Origin: Tetmemena sp. SeJ-2015
Taxonomy: Eukaryota; Ciliophora; Spirotrichea; Sporadotrichida; Oxytrichidae
NCBI GenBank assembly: GCA_027382625.1
Contig: JAJKFJ010021608.1
Span: 62,001 to 126,000 of the forward strand
Reading direction: 5' to 3'
Length of the DNA stretch: 64,000 nucleotides
Within the stretch, counting starts at the first letter, position 1. Each line of letters opens with the position of its first letter. Under the pieces are notes generated by a model. The model had not been told where the DNA came from, searched no databases, and was given only the letters and a program-made list of their open reading frames with translations. The translations under genes were made by a program, and so were the position numbers. Below are positions 57,564 to 64,000 of the stretch, in pieces.

Positions 57564-60500
57564 TTGGAGTATTATTCTTTTAATCTTGTCAATTCTCATA
57601 TAAATGAACTATTAGAACCCATTAAAGAGTCATCTTTATCCATAATCTATAATGAATTTACTAATAATCCAATTATTTATTTTAGATCAGTGAGCGATAA
57701 CGAACTTCTTCTAAAGCTATTCCATTTGACTGAGGGATCAGTGAATAGATACTACGACTATGTGCAGAGAAGCTATTTGAAATTGCCTCAAGAAGTTGCA
57801 AGCTCCAGAACCTTCATCTCAAAAAGCGATGACCAAGATAATAAGGAACTTCTCAGAGAGTTTATAAAAAAACTGCTGTTATTCGATTAAATAAGTATTT
57901 GAGTTCTTCGCCAAGTATGACTCCGCTAGGTTCAGGGTGGATGATCAAATTGTCAAAAACTTATAAGCATTATAAGTTATAGATTTCATGAGTGAAGATA
58001 TAACATCATAATAAACTTGGTTTTGAATCCTATCTAAGAAATTGACCCAGCTTATTAGAGATAGGGCTAAAGAGAATAATTCAACCTCGACAAATTCTAT
58101 CTGAAGAAAGATGAGAATGTATAAATGCTATTCCAAAAAGCTTTAGAGATTAGTTTAATGGAAACGTGAGTTCTTTCGAGCTTATCCATGATAAGATAAC
58201 GCACACGAACACATACGTAGTTGGTACCTCAAACAGCTACAGTCTCGAAGATTTGAGAGATCAAAGCAAAGTAAGAAATGCACAGGCTCAGTCTCTCACT
58301 TTCCTGAAGCAAGAAAGACTAATTCCCGGCTACAAGATTGAAAAACCTATTGATGATGAACTTAGCAACTTCAACTTAGTCAAGATTCTCAAAAAGATTA
58401 CAGATAAGACAGTCAGATATCTCGGATTGAATGTTCTAGAGAGCGGTAAGTCTCATGCTGATTTATTATAATAGCATACATTGAAGAAAAATTTGATAAT
58501 GAGCAGTGTGTTAGATAAGGATGGAATTTCGGAGTTGTAAGCGTTTAAAAACTTCAAAATCAGCTGATTGCGGTAGTATATTCAACTGGAACGCTTAAAA
58601 TCTGGTCAACCAGCTCCTGTAAAAACGTAATTAAATACGATATCTTCGGACATAATGAGGGAAGAGAAGACCACAAAGATTATAAAACTAGAAGAATTAT
58701 AGAGGCTAAAATGAGCATTCTAAATCTTATGATACCTAAATTAGCTCACTTCATTTAAAGTGAGTTTCAGTCACATCTATGGCTCACCCTAAATAAGGAA
58801 AATGCAGATACCTCATTTGTAATTTACTTTTTGTCTCAATTGAAGATATACTGGATCAGTCTTGTTAGGTATTGACTAATTAAGTTTAGGAAAAGAACTT
58901 CTAGTTGCTGGACGAGATAAATCTAAAATCCGATATGATGTCTCTTAGATTTAGCCCTTATTACAGCAAAATAAAAGATCACTACCTTTAAAGGATTTCA
59001 ATGGATGACAGATTTTCATAAAAAACCTTTGAGAATGTTTTAGCAAACTATGATATTGATTCTCAATATATTCAAAAAGAAGAAATTATAATTTAGAGAG
59101 TAGGAATTTAATATTTATAAATAAGAAGGACTTGACAAAGTTCTAAAAGATTTCTGTTTAAATCAAGACATAAATGTCATTTAAGGACTCTTAAACTCTA
59201 TATAGTATTCTATTGTATTTTTAAGACTTTAATAATTTACAAATTTTTGTTTTCTATTTCATATATCTGAAAAATCTTTAAAAATTTAATTATAATAAAA
59301 AGTCTTATAAGATTGCTTAAAATTTAGGATTTTAAATTTTAAAACTCTCTTATCCAGGAGTAATAAATAAACAGCAGAACCTACCAAGTGAGTAGAAAAT
59401 TACAAGAATTCCCTTTCAAGCTTGTATTGAGACCAATCGGTATATTGATTCTCAAACCTGACTCAGCCTTCTCAACCCTTTATTCTCGTTCCCAAATTAT
59501 CAGCACCCGAATTCAAGAAGCATTGAGTTTTAACTCTAACTCTGAAAACTTAAACCAGAGCAGCTTTGAACTGGAGCAGGAAAACTAAAAGAAACAGCTA
59601 GAGCTGGAACTTTCGTCTCTCAGTAAAGCATCAGGCTCGGGCCTAATTGAGACTTTGCTTTCTGCGATGGAAATCCTTCACATGGATGGACTGCTTGATT
59701 TAGATAATCAGATTATTCTACAAGAAGGCTCAGAAATTTTATGAACAATGTGGAATGAGAAATCTATGAAAGGAGCCTAAGCTCAACTATGGAATAGAGC
59801 TGGATAAAATTAGATTCAATAACTACTCAACTAGAGCTTACAAGTCTTCAAAGCTTGGTCAGAAACTTAGTCCTACTCATTTTATTTTACTCAAGATATT
59901 CATTCAAGTTAATAAACCTATCATCATCTATGACTCTGAGCAGCAAGTTTAATTTTTTAATAAAAATACTTTTAAAAATCTATTTTGATTATGAACATGA
60001 TATATTAAAATATATATTTGCTTTTAAACTCTTATAAGGATCTAATTTGTTTAAGAGGTTTTCTATCTAAAGATAAAGCTTATATTTTGCGACAAATTTG
60101 TTGTATTTGTGTTAAGTTTTTGAGGATCTTCAAGTTCAAGACTAACTATCTTTCTGGCTGAAGTATGAAATTAATTATTTATTTAAGTAGCTGACTGTTG
60201 TGAATTACATTACTCAGTCTAAGATCACTTTCGACTCTCTAGAAAAGAGCTCCCATCAATATTATAATTTGTTAATACGTTATGCTGAACAAGCTGCTCC
60301 GAATTAATTTATCTAAAATCATAGTATGCAATCAAAGAAATTTATAAGTGAGATAGGGCTCTGAAATAGACCAAAAGAGGTTCATTCTCTCTTTCATGAC
60401 TACCTCCGCCAGGCTTTACTAAATCAACCTCCTTAATCTTATGAGTCTGTATCTGTCAAAGAGATCAGCTTTAGAGGCAATAACATATTCTGAATGCTGA

Positions 60501-63170
60501 TAGCCAGAATAACTAACAGATATATGCCTAAGGATGGAATTTAATTCGTTCTTTATTTAATATGCATACTTACATACACTTAGAGGCTAAAATAGATTGC
60601 GTAGCTGAGCGATTGAACACCCAAGAACAGTTCAAGAATTTAAAGATAGCTATTGCTTATGGGTGCCAGCATCCCTCAACTTACAAATACATTTGGATGC
60701 ATATTTATTTATGGACTGTAGAGTTACTGACTGCTAAATTTGAGAACTTGCCTGTGGGACAAATAGATCACTCTAACCAAGAGCAAATAGATTTGAGTGA
60801 GATCATATCCTCTTCTAACTAAGAGGGGAGAGGAAGTCTCTAATTACTACCCTTTTTAAGCGACAACTCTCAGAGGGAGATTAAATTGCAGACATGCATC
60901 TAGAGTAAAGTGAGTTCTCCCCAATATCAAATACAATCACTTTTCTACTGCGTTTAAATTATTGACTAAGACTGATTAGGAGAAGAACTAATTTATATCT
61001 TACTATCAGTAAGGATCCCAAGAAGGCTCAGTTTTAGATCTCCTGAAAAGAATGATCACTCAAAGTGAATCAAATGGCCACCTTCATAAATTAATCATTT
61101 ATACATAAATTATCATCAGCTGACTTTGAATTTGATAGATGAGTAGAGAGTTCAAGTAGAGAGCGAAATTAACGAGCTGATTGTAGCCATATTCTAGAAC
61201 TTCTTGAATGAGAAATTCTTAATTAATTTATTGGCTGGGTTCAAGAATGAAACAATACCTGGTGATTCATTTACCTAATACTCCTCTTCGATCGTAAATA
61301 TGATCATCAAAGCCACTCAACTAAAAAATATCAATCAGAGAATTAATTCAAAGCTTAAGATTTAATTTGTGCTCCGAATTTCCCCAATTATAGAGCTAAG
61401 AAAAGACCGCATGCTCATTTTACAAAACTAAAGCAGAAAGCCACAAGCTCAGATTTCTATCCTTTCTTATCTTCTTAGCTTCATCTCTTCATTTATTGAA
61501 ACTTTTCTTTTAAAATAACAGTCTCTGAAGTATTCTATCACAACTCAAGTCTGATAAACAACCATTTCGATCTGTCTTTATCTATCCCACAGGGCACTCA
61601 TAGCACAAAGGTGATGGTTGAGGAGAGAACAGGCATCTTTGCTAATATTTTAGTTGCTTTCGTTCAAAAGTTCTTTAGGCAGGCAAACAGATAACCTCAG
61701 TCTTTCATTCCTAATCTCGCCAAGAAGCTATTCAGAATTAAGTCTTTTAAAAAGATATATATTCATTCACAATAATTTAATATATCTTTTGATATGCTCA
61801 GCTTGTAAATTAGAAATGAATAGTAGTTTTAAAACAGTAAATTATTTATCACAGTTTACATATAGAGCATTTCAGATAGAGCCACTATTGGAGTTAAGGT
61901 TCTTCAAGCCATAGTCGCAGCTATTCATGAAACTTATTTATTTCATTTCGGCAATTCATTTTATTAAATTTAGCATAAGTTTTTTAGAATATCTAAACTA
62001 CTCTAAAATAGAATCAGCGGTTTTTAATATGTTATAAGAAAAGTAATTTAAATAATTAATTACTTTGATTGATAATTTAAAAATGTGATGACAATTACTT
62101 TTTGATTTAAATGAAAACAACCCAGGTCTATTAATAAGTTCAAAATAATAATTTATTCCTTGAGCACATGAGTGGAGCAATTAGTTAATACCATGAGCAC
62201 TTGGTTGAGCAGTAGAGCATTTTCGATCCTCGCCAATTGATTCTTCAGAAGAAGGACAGATAGGTAGTGAATCAGAGGCTAAACTAGATCACAGACAACG
62301 AAGTTACTCTGTTCTTCTTGATTCTGCTAGAATTAGTAGATAAATTGGACGAAAGGTTGTCACTCTTCATCATCAAATAAAATAGGTGTTGCAGTTAAAT
62401 ATTTTATAATCAACTCTGCTCTGATGGAGAAGAACATCTCCAATTTCATTCTCTCCTCCAGAGGACAACTAGTTTTGAATGAGCGACTCAGTGACAGAGA
62501 CTACCTCTACTATCTCATGTTCTAAAAGGCATCCCCAAAGATATCCCCTGACAGTCTCTACTCTGCAGCCACATATTCCCATTTTACAGTCTTTCTATTA
62601 TTGAATATAAACTTGCAGTTTGCTAATAGATAAGCAACTAGGTTGTGCAAAAGATGATGGTGGGTGAGTTCTTTAACAAACTCATAAATTGCAAAGATTC
62701 TCAACACCTCGTTTTCTCAAAGTACTTTTTCACCCAAGAATTAGTGGAGAGAGGACTTGATTATTTAGCAGAGGCTGTCCTCCAACACTTAGATTAGCCA
62801 GGTCGTAAATTTACAAAGACCTCCTTTGAAATCAAGAGCAATTCTCACATTTAATTCTCCAATATTTCTACATCATTCAAATGAGTGATTGTACAAGACT
62901 ACTAACCACTGCGCACATTGTGGCTTAACTGTAAATAAAAATAAATGAGTTAGATAGCTTAACTTTATGATCGTCAAACTGAGATTTGCAGATATCTGTG
63001 GTTCCTACAGAAGGAATTGGAAAGGAGAATCCAGATTCAATATGGGTCGGATTCAACAGCAGACGCATTCAAAACTCTACTAGAACTCAAAGAATTTGTT
63101 CTGCTCCTTCTCTTTTAAAATGCAAAGAAGGATACAATGAGATAATAATACTACTGTTTAAAAGGGTTTA
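57564..63170 (+). CDS. Large unknown protein, possibly a scaffold nucleoporin, heavily IES-broken
   Basis: Starts MEYYSFNLVNSHINELLEPI at 57564. Protein-like stretches run almost without pause in changing frames: VFEFFAKYDSARFRVDDQIV, VVGTSNSYSLEDLRDQSKVR, and a propeller-blade-like IAVVYSTGTLKIWSTSSCKN near 58.57 kb. Long helical segments follow: GLIETLLSAMEILHMDGLLD (59.65 kb), NLKIAIAYGCQHPSTYKYIW (60.63 kb), DNEVTLFFLILLELVDKLDE (62.3 kb), LVERGLDYLAEAVLQHLDQP (62.74 kb). A beta-propeller followed by a long helical solenoid recalls Nup160/Nup120-type nucleoporins, but this is weak. It could also be two genes. At least ten frame breaks. Confidence 0.4.
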
Positions 63171-63329
63171 AATTCAAAATTAATTTGGCTCACTAGGATG
63201 ATGCTTCATATAGAATTAATTCACTGCATTAAATGCATTTTAAGTGCTTGCTAGATATATCTCAATAAAAAATTTTACAAAAATAGAAATGCTCATTTTG
63301 AGGATATTAAATTAATTTATATCTGACTC

Positions 63330-64000
63330 CCATTTTAACTGATTAAATCTCTGCTTGAACATTGTTAAGATGCCTCTGGAAGCTTTCCTTCTCCTCAACC
63401 AATTCCTAGAACACAGGATTAGCCTTCTATAGTCTCTCCATAGTAACAAATTCATCATTATCCTCTAGGAACTGATTTATTTAAGATATTAAATCTTCCT
63501 AGCCTATTAAAGTAATTTACTCAATAATTATTATGGAATATTGACTTTTGGTTAAGGCTGATGATGAACTTCTGTTTTAAAATTTGAATCTAGCTGTCAA
63601 TGTCCTCAATATCATTTTCAGTTGAGATAACTACAGCTTAGTTCTCTTCTATAAAGTCATCTGACTCACTAAGTATATGTGAAAGCAGTTTTGAGTCACT
63701 CTCAAACAAATCCAGCACAGACTTCTAAGGATGAGTCTAGATCAATCTCAAAATCTGTGGATACAACTTGTAATGAGAGAGGTAGCACTCGATAATTGAT
63801 TATAAAAGGATAAGGAATTATTTTAAGATGATTAAGTGAGCCCTTTTTTAACTAGCTCCTATTCCATAGAGAGAGGCAGAACTGCAAAAAGAGCGATTAA
63901 GTTTTCAGAAAGCTAGATTAATTGATGCAGATTCACAGTGAAACAGTAAGAATCGTACTCCACTTTGTAAGTTGCTAATTTTAGATGGTTCTCTCTTTAA
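63330..64000 (-). CDS. Acidic/coiled-coil protein, partial at window edge
   Basis: Read leftwards: ECYLSHYKLYPQILRLI near 63.78 kb, DLFESDSKLLSHILSESDDF and VVISTENDIEDIDSQIQIL near 63.65 kb, then EDLISQINQFLEDNDEFVTM, ERLQKANPVFQELVEEKESF and QRHLNNVQAEIQSVKMGV near 63.4 kb, ending shortly after. Frame changes near 63.54 and 63.74 kb fit IESs. Its N-terminal part lies beyond base 64000. No family recognised. Confidence 0.45.

Noticed and set aside
1..64000. tRNA, rRNA and CRISPR-like arrays
   Set aside because: No cloverleaf with conserved T-loop, no rRNA core words and no spaced repeats were found by eye on either strand.
1..64000. Reading every TGA-free antisense frame as a gene
   Set aside because: With a single stop codon, long open frames arise by chance in AT-rich DNA and opposite real genes; only frames with protein-like composition or motifs were kept.

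Overview
The window reads as germline (micronuclear) DNA of a hypotrich/spirotrich ciliate of the Oxytricha-Stylonychia-Tetmemena kind. It is AT-rich. Long reading frames are open only if TAA and TAG are read as glutamine, and TGA is the usual stop (PCNA, calpain and MT-A70 genes all end in TGA). Spliceosomal introns are mostly 30-45 nt, with one of 198 nt in PCNA. Many genes are broken by short AT-rich segments flanked by small direct repeats whose removal restores a family-like protein. That is the signature of internal eliminated sequences (IESs) bounded by pointers. No database could be searched; functions are from motifs read by eye, and coordinates of IES-broken genes are outer limits.

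Layout. 1-10.8 kb, all minus strand: a membrane alpha/beta hydrolase running off the left edge, PCNA, a DNA ligase IV gene, and a calpain-type protease. The ligase IV gene is split by a 0.96 kb segment that holds a complete small gene on the other strand and is flanked by a perfect 12-bp repeat. 12.2-21.8 kb is different: long ORFs without IESs, namely a 1115-codon SecA-like helicase/translocase, a small intron-containing protein, a DD34E Tc1/mariner-type transposase, an unknown ORF with three in-frame TGA codons, a strong multi-branched hairpin region, and an intact MT-A70 methyltransferase. This block is the best candidate for a germline-limited mobile or accessory unit.

22-40.1 kb: coiled-coil and Gln-rich proteins, a short-chain dehydrogenase with two clear IESs, a type I membrane protein, an RCC1-repeat protein, and a tail-anchored TPR protein. 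40.6-54.9 kb: a tandem array of four or five divergent paralogues sharing a short N-terminal helical motif, most ending in an acidic tail. In three of them an IES sits at the same place but uses a different pointer. Blocks of homopolymer-rich sequence here look like poor base calling. 56.6-57.5 kb: a decayed, GC-richer second transposase. 57.6-63.2 kb: a large broken gene with a possible beta-propeller, perhaps a scaffold nucleoporin. 63.3-64 kb: part of a minus-strand acidic/coiled-coil gene.

The replication and repair genes (PCNA, ligase IV) are neighbours, but in hypotrichs each would normally end up on its own nanochromosome, so adjacency should not be read as an operon.
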